From RBG-16-49-21 sp040768125 (GTDB lineage: Bacteria; Spirochaetota; UBA4802; UBA5550), in assembly GCA_040768125.1 (NCBI GenBank), contig JAXGNG010000004.1:1-64000 (forward strand): 64,000 nucleotides of DNA, in the 5' to 3' direction. The translations under genes and the position numbers were made by a program. The notes beneath the pieces are model-generated. The model ran no database searches. It had not been told where the DNA came from and saw only the letters and a program-made list of their open reading frames with translations. Below are positions 8,308 to 16,128 of the stretch, one piece after another. Position 1 is the stretch's first letter, and every line of letters begins with the position of its first letter.

Positions 8308-8871
8308 ATGATATCGGTAAACGACCTCAGGAGGGGTCACGTCATTATCATCGACGGGGAACTCTTCTCCGTCATCGAGCAGCAGCACCACAAGCCGGGG
8401 AAGGGCGGCGCCATCGTCCGCGTTAAGATCCGGAACGTGAAGAAGGGGACGGTGATCGACCGGACCTACAACGCCGGGGAGAAGGTCGAGGACGTGCGCC
8501 TCGAGAAGCGGCCCATGCAGTTTTCCTACCGCGAGGGGGACGACGTGGTGTTCATGGACACCGAGACCTATGACATGGAACATGTCCCCTCCGCCGCCAT
8601 CGGCGACGCTCTCAGGTTTCTCAAGGAAGAGGACGTGGTGCAGATCGCGATGTACGAGGGGGAGGTGGTCACCATCGAGCCGCCCCAGACCGTGGTGCTG
8701 AAGGTCACCTACGCGGAGCCGGGGCTCCGGGGGGACACTGCCACGAACGTGAAAAAAAGCGTCACCGTGGAGACCGGCGCGGAGGTGAAAGTGCCCCTCT
8801 TCGTGAACGAGGGAGATTTCATCAAGATAAACACCGAGACCGGCGAATATCTCGAGAGGGCTAAGCAGTGA
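8308..8871 (+). CDS. efp: Elongation factor P
   Basis: 187 residues, full length. EF-P enters the ribosomal E site and relieves stalling at proline runs. Three beta-barrel domains are visible, ending with the conserved GDFIKINTETGEYLERAK. The tip of domain I reads HKPGKGGA, so a lysine (residue 32) is at the position modified in many bacteria; this favours an EpmA-type or unmodified lysine factor rather than the rhamnosyl-arginine type. No modification enzyme is present in the window. A good ribosome site (GGAAGGGAAG) precedes the ATG. Confidence 0.97.
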   Translation: MISVNDLRRGHVIIIDGELFSVIEQQHHKPGKGGAIVRVKIRNVKKGTVIDRTYNAGEKVEDVRLEKRPMQFSYREGDDVVFMDTETYDMEHVPSAAIGDALRFLKEEDVVQIAMYEGEVVTIEPPQTVVLKVTYAEPGLRGDTATNVKKSVTVETGAEVKVPLFVNEGDFIKINTETGEYLERAKQ

Positions 8872-9098
8872 TGAGTTTCCTTGAACAGATCGCGGAATGG
8901 ATTCGTGAAAATCCCGGGACCACCGTGGGCGTGGTATGCGGTTTCCTGGTGGGCATCCTCCTCTTCACGATCGGCTGGTGGAAGACCCTCATCGTCATGG
9001 CCCTGGTACTCGGGGGATACGTGATCGGCAAGTCGAGGGATGAAAACGTTTCCCTGGTCGACCAGGTCATGGGCTTCTTCAAAAGAAATCGTGATTGA
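8871..9098 (+). CDS. Small membrane protein, DUF2273-like
   Basis: 75 residues with two hydrophobic stretches, GTTVGVVCGFLVGILLFTIGWW and LIVMALVLGGYVIG, forming a hairpin in the membrane, and a basic C-terminus FFKRNRD. Size and pattern resemble the DUF2273 proteins that accompany alkaline-shock protein Asp23 in Firmicutes, but no Asp23 gene is adjacent. The ATG overlaps the efp stop by one base (TGATG); a GTG one codon earlier is also possible. Translational coupling to efp is likely. Function unknown. Confidence 0.7.
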   Translation: MSFLEQIAEWIRENPGTTVGVVCGFLVGILLFTIGWWKTLIVMALVLGGYVIGKSRDENVSLVDQVMGFFKRNRD

Positions 9099-9130
9099 CG
9101 AGGCGCCCCCCCGCCGCGTATGATCGGGCC

Positions 9131-10339
9131 GTGAACTCCTCGAAGACAAGTTACCGCCTCATCCGGGAAGCCTACCGGCTTTTAAAAAGGAAAAAATTTT
9201 CCGAGGCCCGGCTCGTCCTTGAGAATGTGCTTACCTCGGGCGTGGGCGATATTTACGTGCTCCTCCTTCTTTCCGTCGTCTACCTCTACACCGACCAGTT
9301 CGGCAGGCTCGCCCGTTTTCTCGTGAAAATGCGTGACCTGGATCCCGCCTTCATGCCCATGGTGCAGATGGAGGCGTTCCTGAAGCTGAAGTCCGCGGGA
9401 AACGCCGAGGAGGCGCTGCGCATCTACGTCGAGCTCTCGGCGAAGTACCCCGCGGATCCGCACATCAGCAGGGGGAGGGGCCTCGTCGCCGGCGCGGAGG
9501 ATTTCTCCGCTTTCCAGAAGGATGCCCGCCTTCGCGATTTCGTGGATGTACCCCCGCCCCCCGGTCGTCTGAAGAAGGCGCGTCGCGGCGTCTACACGGG
9601 GACCCTGGGCCATCGAAGGATCCGCATCCACGGCGGCGCCGGGACGGCCAGGCGGAAAACGGCGTTCAGGATCGCCCTTGTGATCTTCCTCGCGGGCCTG
9701 GGGGGCGCCGGGATCTGGGCCCTCGCGCGGTACGGGATCCCCCCCCTCGTGGAACGGTTCCGCGGGGCCGGGAATGATCGTGACGCCATAGACATGGTCA
9801 GGTTGAGCGGAACGGAGTTCGACCTGGTGAAGAGCGTCAGGAAGGAGACCGTGCCGGTCTACTACCGGTCGGCCAGGGAGATGACCGCGGATTTCGACCG
9901 ATCGCGCACCCTCATCAAGAACCGCCAGTATAACGAGGCGCTCCTCATACTGAACGGGCTTTACCGCAGCAACGTGAATTTCGTGGTGAAGGAGAAGGCC
10001 GAGTTCCTGATCAAATTCGTGGTGAACCAGGAGGAGAGGGATTTCGAGGAGATCCCCTGCGGGAAGGTCTGCGCAAGCGACTACCGCTACCGTGGCTTCG
10101 CCGTGCGATGGAAGGGGAGCGTGGAAGCGGTACGCGAAAAGGACCGCAGCACGCTCATCGCCCTCGCCGTCGATGCCCCCGGCGGCGGCGCTCCCTGCCG
10201 GGCAGACATCTATTCTTCGCGCCCGGTTCCGAAACTCGAGAAGGGATCACGGGTCGTCGTGGAGGGCGTTATCATCGATTTCCCGGGAAAGGAGAAGCGG
10301 CCATACGTCGAGTCGAGGGGGATCCGGACGCTCAGGTAA
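9131..10339 (+). CDS. TPR-like protein with one transmembrane segment
   Basis: About 402 residues. The N-terminal 130 residues are helical and repeat-like (AYRLLKRKKFSEARLVLENVL, AGNAEEALRIYVELSAKYP), typical of degenerate TPR motifs. A basic stretch precedes a single membrane helix at about residues 176-196 (ALVIFLAGLGGAGIWALA), so the TPR part is probably cytoplasmic and the C-terminal 200 residues extracytoplasmic. The latter includes another TPR-like helix pair and a small beta-rich end. The start is uncertain: a GTG at 9131 was chosen over a TTG at 9095 that overlaps the previous stop; neither has a clear ribosome site. Function unknown. Confidence 0.7.
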   Translation: MNSSKTSYRLIREAYRLLKRKKFSEARLVLENVLTSGVGDIYVLLLLSVVYLYTDQFGRLARFLVKMRDLDPAFMPMVQMEAFLKLKSAGNAEEALRIYVELSAKYPADPHISRGRGLVAGAEDFSAFQKDARLRDFVDVPPPPGRLKKARRGVYTGTLGHRRIRIHGGAGTARRKTAFRIALVIFLAGLGGAGIWALARYGIPPLVERFRGAGNDRDAIDMVRLSGTEFDLVKSVRKETVPVYYRSAREMTADFDRSRTLIKNRQYNEALLILNGLYRSNVNFVVKEKAEFLIKFVVNQEERDFEEIPCGKVCASDYRYRGFAVRWKGSVEAVREKDRSTLIALAVDAPGGGAPCRADIYSSRPVPKLEKGSRVVVEGVIIDFPGKEKRPYVESRGIRTLR

Positions 10340-10348
10340 GCCCCCATC

Positions 10349-12937
10349 TCACAGTTTGCGGAGTATCACCATGGTGATATCGTCGGTGCAGGCGTATCCC
10401 CCGAGGGATTCCAGCACGGCATCGCGTATCGCCTCGGGCCTCAGGGCCCTGCTTTCGTAAAAGACCCGGATGAGCCGCTCGATCCCGTACATGTCCTTCT
10501 GGGGATCACGGATATTGCGCACGCTTCCCTTTTTCCACGCCTCGGTGATCCCGTCCGTGTAGAGGAACATGATGTCGTCTTGTGCCATCGTGACGGTCTT
10601 TTCGGCGACAAGGCCCCGGGCATCGTCATGTATGCCGAGCCAGATCCCCTCCGTCTTAACGGTTTCGATTGCGTCCCTTTCCGCGCGGTAGATGATGATG
10701 TCCTGGTGAAGACCCGTGAAGGTGCATTTGCCGTTCCCGTTGAAGGCCATGAACGTGGCCGTCATGTACCGGTCATCGCCGATCTGCCTCACGCTTTCGG
10801 TTATCACGTCGTTTACCCTCTCCATGAGCTCCGTGGGAGTGATCGGCATCCCGCTCCCCAGAAGGGTGCGGATCGACGTGTGGGCCATCATCATGACAAG
10901 GCTCGCCGGAACGCCGTGCCCCGCGACGTCGCCGATGATCACCCAGTCGGCGTTCCCGGCGTTGATGACATCGAAGTAGTCGCCGCCCATCGTCGCCGCG
11001 GGAAGCATGTAGCCGGTGATATCATAACCCTGCATCACGGGCTCCAGTGGTATCATGATGGTCTGCATCTTACGGGCGATCTGCATCTCCCCCCAGAGCT
11101 CGTCACGGGTCCTGGCGAGGTCCTCGGTGCGCTCCCTCACCATGACCGATAGGTTGTCCGCGTATTCCGAGAGGGCCTCCTTCGAGACCTCGAGGGCGCT
11201 CATCATCTCGTTGAGATTGTGGGAAATGTAGCCCAGCTCGTCGCGCCGCGTGAGGGGGATTATGGTGTCGAATTTCCCCTGGCGCACCCGGTGGATCGCG
11301 TTGAGTATGCGCCGGATGGGCCTGACGAAGGTTCCCATGAAAATCAGCTGGAAGCCCCCAAGGACCGCGGCGACGAGGACGATCGTGAGGAGGGCGAACC
11401 TCATCGCCGTGGGGTGCTGGTGGGCGCGGTAAAAGCGGTAGTTGAACCCGGCCTCGTAAAGTATGTGGCGCCGCGGATCGAAGAATGAGAACGAGGTAAC
11501 GCGATCCATGGTGCGGCGCAGAAGACGGTAGCGCCGCTCACCCGCAGGGGGCATCGGCGCCAGGTATAGCAGGGCCTCCCTCCTGAGAAGGGCGCAATCG
11601 GGCGACCCATCGGCTGATGACCCGAGGATGGCGTCCCTGAAGGGGGCCATCTCGCCATTCATGCCATTGATGCGGCGGCGAAGGTTCTCCCTGAAGCCGT
11701 CATCGGGAAGATGCGCCACCATCGCGGCGACGGCCCCCACGCGACCATCGAGTTCCGCGAGTCGCCGGGCAAGGGCCTGCGGGTCGTTCCGTTCCGATTC
11801 AGGCATTCGATCCGAGATCAACTCGATCGCACCGGCATAGCCGTTGAAATATGGATTGTTTTTATTAAAAAACTTCCCTTGGCGGGCAGGGACAGCGGGA
11901 TTGATTCCTGTCGGCATTGCCATGATTTCTTCACGCATGGCGGTGTTGAAGAGCTCTTCGCGGTATCCGAAACCGGATTCCACGGCAGACCCCCTTCCGG
12001 GGGAGACGAGCATTCTGTGCGTGCAGTCCCGGGGCGAATACGCCAGGAGATAGGTGAGTCCGGGGGGGCGTTGCCCCGTATGGACCGCGAGGTCCAGGTC
12101 CCGGCGCCGGATGGTGTCGTAGAAATCCTCCATGTAGGAAAGGGAGACGAAGGAAAGCCCCTGGAGAACGATGAGGAACGTGGCCAGGCAAATCCCCATG
12201 ATCCTGGTCATCAGGCTCGTGCGGTCAACCGTGGTGTTCAGGTGGATCAGGAAGATGACGAAAAATCCCGCCATGACGAAGGTATCCCGGATGTACTGGA
12301 ACACGCCGCGGTCGATATGGCCGAAGCGGCTCAGGAGATTGGCGGCGCCCGGCGCGAGGATCGCGATGAAGGTGACGAGGGTAATCGCCAGGAGGGGGAC
12401 ACGGGCCGGTCCCTTCATGAAGGCCGCCCTGACGACGCCGGTGGCCAGCATGAGGCCAAGGAGAAGAAGGACCGTGATGGCGACGGGGACGTTGATGGCG
12501 GCGCTCATGAAGTCGTAGTGGTGTCCCTCGAAATCGTAGAAGGCCATGTCGCCGCGCGTGCCCGCGACAAACGCCGCGGTGAGGAAAATCGCGATGAGAT
12601 GGAATATGACGGCGGCGGCCGTCGCCCCGGGGGCGCGGCGCCCGTCAGGATAATGCAGTATGAAGAGAAAATAATTGGCCGCGCAGAGGGTGAGGGCCCC
12701 CACGGACACCCAGCGGTGATACGCAGCCGCGGGGTGATAGACCGAGGAGGCGATGGCGTAACTCCCCATGAAAAGCGCGAGGAAGAGGTACGCGATGCCC
12801 AGGTGAAGGGTGGCTCTGGAGCGCCGCCGTATCGCAAGGAGCGAAATCCCCGCGAGGATCATGAAGATGCATGGCACCAGGGCGGAGACGGAGAAGAAGT
12901 GGAGGTAGAAAGAACCGTTGATTCCGCCGGGCTCCAT
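10349..12937 (-). CDS. Membrane RsbU-type PP2C serine phosphatase with HAMP
   Basis: 862 residues. Eight N-terminal hydrophobic segments (residues about 10-275) resemble 7TM-type sensor domains. An extracytoplasmic region of about 230 residues, a further membrane helix and a HAMP domain (about 525-585, RPIRRILNAIHRVRQGKFD) follow, then a coiled coil with VMVRERTEDLARTRDEL. The C-terminal SpoIIE/PP2C domain keeps MGGDYFDV, GDVAGHGVPASL, YTDGITEAW and TDDITMVIL, the metal-binding aspartates. Such proteins dephosphorylate anti-sigma antagonists or related partners in partner-switching pathways. No cognate STAS or kinase gene is nearby. It is convergent with the TPR gene. Confidence 0.88.
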   Translation of the reverse strand: MEPGGINGSFYLHFFSVSALVPCIFMILAGISLLAIRRRSRATLHLGIAYLFLALFMGSYAIASSVYHPAAAYHRWVSVGALTLCAANYFLFILHYPDGRRAPGATAAAVIFHLIAIFLTAAFVAGTRGDMAFYDFEGHHYDFMSAAINVPVAITVLLLLGLMLATGVVRAAFMKGPARVPLLAITLVTFIAILAPGAANLLSRFGHIDRGVFQYIRDTFVMAGFFVIFLIHLNTTVDRTSLMTRIMGICLATFLIVLQGLSFVSLSYMEDFYDTIRRRDLDLAVHTGQRPPGLTYLLAYSPRDCTHRMLVSPGRGSAVESGFGYREELFNTAMREEIMAMPTGINPAVPARQGKFFNKNNPYFNGYAGAIELISDRMPESERNDPQALARRLAELDGRVGAVAAMVAHLPDDGFRENLRRRINGMNGEMAPFRDAILGSSADGSPDCALLRREALLYLAPMPPAGERRYRLLRRTMDRVTSFSFFDPRRHILYEAGFNYRFYRAHQHPTAMRFALLTIVLVAAVLGGFQLIFMGTFVRPIRRILNAIHRVRQGKFDTIIPLTRRDELGYISHNLNEMMSALEVSKEALSEYADNLSVMVRERTEDLARTRDELWGEMQIARKMQTIMIPLEPVMQGYDITGYMLPAATMGGDYFDVINAGNADWVIIGDVAGHGVPASLVMMMAHTSIRTLLGSGMPITPTELMERVNDVITESVRQIGDDRYMTATFMAFNGNGKCTFTGLHQDIIIYRAERDAIETVKTEGIWLGIHDDARGLVAEKTVTMAQDDIMFLYTDGITEAWKKGSVRNIRDPQKDMYGIERLIRVFYESRALRPEAIRDAVLESLGGYACTDDITMVILRKL

Positions 12938-13164
12938 CTGGATAACTCCCTCCGCCGCGGCGGAAGGGAGAACAAGGCATCATCGATGTGTACCTGCACA
13001 CAACGACTACCCTTCCCTCGGGCGGATGCCGATCCATCGTTCGAATGCTCTGAAACAGAAGTCAATTAGTAATATAGTTGAAATTACCGGGAAAAACAAG
13101 CAATTTTTTACCGTTGTTTGGTGGTCACCATCTGTAAATTTTTCATGATTCCGTATTATTATCA

Positions 13165-13193
13165 TTGCAAATTTGTAATAACTATTCTATACT
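13165..13193 (+). promoter_or_regulatory. Sigma70-type promoter of the Sec-peroxiredoxin gene
   Basis: TTGCAA (13165-13170) and TATACT (13188-13193) are separated by exactly 17 bases inside an AT-rich patch of the gap after the phosphatase gene (12938-13289). Transcription would start near 13200, giving a leader of about 90 bases. The rest of this gap shows no gene or repeat. Confidence 0.65.
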
Positions 13194-13289
13194 CATTTCC
13201 ATGAATCATTGCCGGGGAGAGAGGACGCTCGTCGCGACGAACGCGCTGGGTGTTTTTGCCCGGCGTTTAAAAACGGTGGAGGTGAGCAC

Positions 13290-14015
13290 ATGCCTGAAGA
13301 GATCAAGGCAGGTTGCGCCAGGCCCACGGGAGGGCCTGTTGGCGAGGCTCCTCCGGAGGATTCCGGCGGGGAAAAGAAAGAAACGACAATTAAGAAGGAG
13401 GCGACCATGATCAAGGTTGGACAGAAGGCACCCGATTTTACCGCCCCGGCGTACCATGGCGGGAAATTCGTCAATGTAAAGCTCTCGGATTACCTGGGGA
13501 AGTGGACGGTGCTCTGCTTCTATCCCGGAGACTTCACCTTCGTTTGAGCGACGGAAGTTTCGGCAGTTGCCGAAATGTATCCCGAGTTCAAGAAACTCGG
13601 CGTTGAAGTTCTTTCGATGAGTGTTGACAGCGTTTTTGTGCATAAAATGTGGAATGATACCGAGCTTTCGAAGATGGTGAAGGGCGGCATTCCCTTCCCC
13701 ATGCTTTCCGACGGCGGCGGTCGGGTTGGCGCGGTCTACGGCATATACGATGAGAATGCCGGCGTTGAGACCAGGGGCAGGTTCATCATCGATCCTGACG
13801 GTGTTATCCAGGGATTCGAGGTGCTCACGCCTCCCGTGGGAAGGAACGTGAAGGAATCGATACGGCAGATCCAGGCATTCCAGCACGTGAGGAACAGCAA
13901 GGGCACCGAGGCCATGCCCTCGGGATGGAAGCCGGGGAAAGCGACCCTCAAGCCGGGCCCCGACCTTGTCGGGAAGGTATGGGAGGTCTGGAAAACGGAC
14001 ATGGCCTTTGACTGA
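13290..14015 (+). CDS. Selenocysteine peroxiredoxin (AhpC/TSA family), UGA at 13545-13547
   Basis: 241 residues including selenocysteine. Reduces hydroperoxides through a catalytic selenol. An in-frame TGA at codon 86 replaces the peroxidatic cysteine: the sequence reads FYPGDFTFV-U-ATEV, where family members have F(T)xxC. Both sides are open in one frame and match the family (KVGQKAPDFTAP before; LSDGGGRVGAVYGIYDE and RGRFIIDPDGVIQ after). A SECIS-like hairpin follows. Two starts are possible: this ATG, with GGAGGTGAG, adds a cysteine-containing N-terminal extension; an ATG at 13407 with AAGGAGGCGACC gives the standard length and puts Sec at 47. The usual resolving cysteine in GEVCPxxW is methionine (TEAMPSGW), and no cysteine follows the Sec. 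Confidence 0.88.
13557..13576 (+). promoter_or_regulatory. Bacterial SECIS-like hairpin
   Basis: TTTCGGC (13558-13564) pairs perfectly with GCCGAAA (13569-13575) around the loop AGTT; a G-U pair extends it to eight. The loop begins 17 bases after the UGA and has G as its second base, matching the described rules for bacterial SECIS elements (loop 16-37 bases from UGA, G in the first two positions). It lies inside the coding sequence, as expected for SelB-dependent insertion. Confidence 0.75.
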
Positions 14016-14037
14016 TGCCTGTCGCGGCGCCCCGTCA

Positions 14038-14058
14038 TCCCCGCAGTTGAGGCGGGGA
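14038..14058. terminator. Hairpin between convergent genes, terminator-like
   Basis: TCCCCGC and GCGGGGA form a 7-base perfect stem with a 7-base loop, just after the peroxiredoxin stop and before the end of tspO. No T-run follows, so its role as terminator is uncertain. Confidence 0.3.
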
Positions 14059-14074
14059 GGCGGGGCCGCCACGG

Positions 14075-14560
14075 TCAGTTCAGGCGCCAGATTGCGATGT
14101 TCAGCACCGCGGCAAAGCTGACCCAGGCCAGGTAGGGGACCAGGAGCAGTCCCGCGGGCCGCGAGACGCGAAGAAAGGCGACAAGGGTCAGGATGATCAT
14201 GACCCAGAGAAGGACGATTTCTACAAGGGCGATACCCGGGTTCCGCAGGCCGAAGAAGATAAAGGGCCACGCGGCGTTCAGGGCCATCTGGGCCGCGAAA
14301 AGGATCGCGGCCCTTTTCACGCCGGGCTGTTTCATGCCCGTCCTCCAGACGAGATAGAGCGAGACGCCCATCGCCGCGTAGAGGACGGACCAGACGGGGC
14401 CGAAGATCCACCCCGGAGGGTTGAAGGCGGGCTTTGCCAGGCCCGCGTACCATGTGGGGATCGCCGGGGCGGTATAGAGGCCGCCGAAGGCGCCCGCCAT
14501 GAAGGGGATGGCGAGGCAGATGATCAGCGCGACGACGTCCGTTATCCGTTTCCTGTTCAT
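14075..14560 (-). CDS. tspO: TspO/MBR family membrane protein
   Basis: 161 residues with five membrane helices, the family norm. TspO proteins bind tetrapyrroles and related ligands and have been linked to oxidative stress responses. Signature residues are present: GGLYTAPAIPTWYAGLAKPAFNPP split over the first loop, GPVWSVLYAAMGVSLYLVW in helix 2, MALNAAWPFIFFG in helix 3 and PYLAWVSFAAVLNIAIWRLN in helix 5. The ATG follows GGGAGGAACCCC. It is convergent with the Sec-peroxiredoxin gene; a shared oxidative-stress theme is possible but unproven. Confidence 0.95.
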   Translation of the reverse strand: MNRKRITDVVALIICLAIPFMAGAFGGLYTAPAIPTWYAGLAKPAFNPPGWIFGPVWSVLYAAMGVSLYLVWRTGMKQPGVKRAAILFAAQMALNAAWPFIFFGLRNPGIALVEIVLLWVMIILTLVAFLRVSRPAGLLLVPYLAWVSFAAVLNIAIWRLN

Positions 14561-14598
14561 GGGGTTCCTCCCTCGTTGTTACGTCGCGTGGCGCGGCG

Positions 14599-16128
14599 TT
14601 ATTCCACTACCGGGAGCCGCCCGTAGAGCCCGGCCATGCGCCGGAGCTTCGACGTCATCTCCTCGGTGATCGCCCCGGAGGTGAGCTTCCAGCGCCAGTT
14701 GCCCTCCAGGGTTCCCGGGAGGTTCATCCGGAACTCCTCCCCGTATCCGGGGATATCCTGGGCGGGAATGATGACGAGGTCCGCGATGCTCCGGTAGGCC
14801 TGGCGCATGAGGGCCCAGTGGAAATCCTTCCAGTCCTCAAGGCCCAGGTATTCGAGAATGTATTTCCTTCGCCCCTCGTCCACCTCGCGTCCGTAGAACC
14901 ACCCGTTCACGGTGTTGTTGTCGTGGGTGCCGGTGTAGAGCACGCAGTTCCTTGTTCCGATATTGTGGGGAAGGTAGTAGTTGCCGCTGTCGCCGTCAAA
15001 GGCGAACTGGAGTATTTTCATGCCTGGAAGGCCCAGGCGGTCCCGGAGCTCCTCCACCTCGGGGGTGATGACCCCCAGGTCTTCGGCGATGAGATCCAGG
15101 TCCCCCGTCAGGGCGCGCAGCCTTTTAAAGAACCGGATTCCAGGCCCCTTCACCCAGGTGCCCCGCACCGCCGTGGTTTCTTCAGCGGGGATCGACCAGT
15201 AGGCCTCGAAGCCGCGGAAATGGTCGATGCGCACGATGTCCACGAGGTCGTGGAGATGGCGGATACGCCGGGCCCACCAGCGGAGCGTGCGCCTCGAGAG
15301 AAAGGGGCCACGCTTCCAGCGGTAGAGGGGGTTCCCCCACCGCTGTCCCGTTTCGCTGAAGTAATCCGGGGGCACCCCCGACACGGCGCGGGGCAGGCGG
15401 GATTTCCCGTCGAGCTGGAGTATCTCCGGGTGCGCCCAGGCGTCGGCGCTCGCCAGGGTGATATAGATCGGTATGTCGCCGATGAGCCGGATCCCGTTTC
15501 CCGCGCAGTGGGCCGCCAGGTCGCGCCACTGGCGGAAGAGGATGAATTGCGTAAATGAGTGGAACCGGACCCGCTCCCCGCGTCGACGGGCGAGTTCCTT
15601 GAGCGCCGCAGGCTTCCGCATCGAGAGATCCCGGTCCCAGGCGAGCCAGTTCCCCGTTCCCGCCTCCTCTGCCGCGGCGGCGTAGAGGGAGTAGTCATCG
15701 AGCCAGTACCCCTCCCGGGCGCGAAACGCTTCATACTGGGCTTTCAAGGAACCGTCGGCGCGTGAAAAGAAGGCCTCGCAGGCCCTTTCCATGACGGGTT
15801 GCCGGTGACGCACCACCTCGTCGAAGGGCACGAAGTGGCCCTCGGGAAATGGGGACGCGGCGAGGGATCCGGGGAACCATCTCTCCCCGGCAAGCTTTTC
15901 CAGGCTGATGAAGAGCGGGTTCATGGCGAATGCCGAGGTGGAGGCGTAGGGCGAATAGCCCAGGGATGCCTCCACGGGGCCCAGGGGGAGCAATTGCCAG
16001 TAGCGCATCCCGGCGGCCTTGAGAAAATCGGCGAAGTCCCCGGCCTCCTGGCCCAGGGTGCCGATCCCGCGGCGTCCCGGGAGGCTCGTGATGTGAAGGA
16101 GTACCCCGCTCGACCGTTCCCGTATCAT
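14599..16128 (-). CDS. malQ: 4-alpha-glucanotransferase (amylomaltase, GH77)
   Basis: 509 residues, typical of bacterial amylomaltases without the long N-terminal extension of E. coli MalQ. It transfers alpha-1,4-glucan segments between maltodextrins in the cytoplasm. The start RERSSGVLLHITSLPGRRGIGTLG is the family hallmark. Catalytic residues are visible: the aspartate nucleophile in IVRIDHFRG, the glutamate acid/base in LIAEDLGVITPEV, and the third carboxylate in GTHDNNTVNGW. Its ATG overlaps the stop of the upstream UPF0182 gene (ATGA), so it is translated from the same message. The reason for that pairing is unknown. Confidence 0.96.
   Translation of the reverse strand: MIRERSSGVLLHITSLPGRRGIGTLGQEAGDFADFLKAAGMRYWQLLPLGPVEASLGYSPYASTSAFAMNPLFISLEKLAGERWFPGSLAASPFPEGHFVPFDEVVRHRQPVMERACEAFFSRADGSLKAQYEAFRAREGYWLDDYSLYAAAAEEAGTGNWLAWDRDLSMRKPAALKELARRRGERVRFHSFTQFILFRQWRDLAAHCAGNGIRLIGDIPIYITLASADAWAHPEILQLDGKSRLPRAVSGVPPDYFSETGQRWGNPLYRWKRGPFLSRRTLRWWARRIRHLHDLVDIVRIDHFRGFEAYWSIPAEETTAVRGTWVKGPGIRFFKRLRALTGDLDLIAEDLGVITPEVEELRDRLGLPGMKILQFAFDGDSGNYYLPHNIGTRNCVLYTGTHDNNTVNGWFYGREVDEGRRKYILEYLGLEDWKDFHWALMRQAYRSIADLVIIPAQDIPGYGEEFRMNLPGTLEGNWRWKLTSGAITEEMTSKLRRMAGLYGRLPVVE

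Noticed and set aside
11711..13069. 452-codon frame antisense to the RsbU-type phosphatase
   Set aside because: Shadow frame; the phosphatase motifs and membrane helices on the other strand are unambiguous.
13407..14015. Reading the peroxiredoxin as a nonsense-mutated pseudogene
   Set aside because: The stop is UGA at precisely the catalytic cysteine position, a SECIS-like hairpin follows at the right distance, and both halves remain in frame and conserved.
13206..14453. 415-codon open frame antisense to the Sec-peroxiredoxin and tspO
   Set aside because: It is the reverse-strand shadow of two recognised genes in a GC-rich genome; composition is Arg/Pro/Gly/Leu-rich with no domain.
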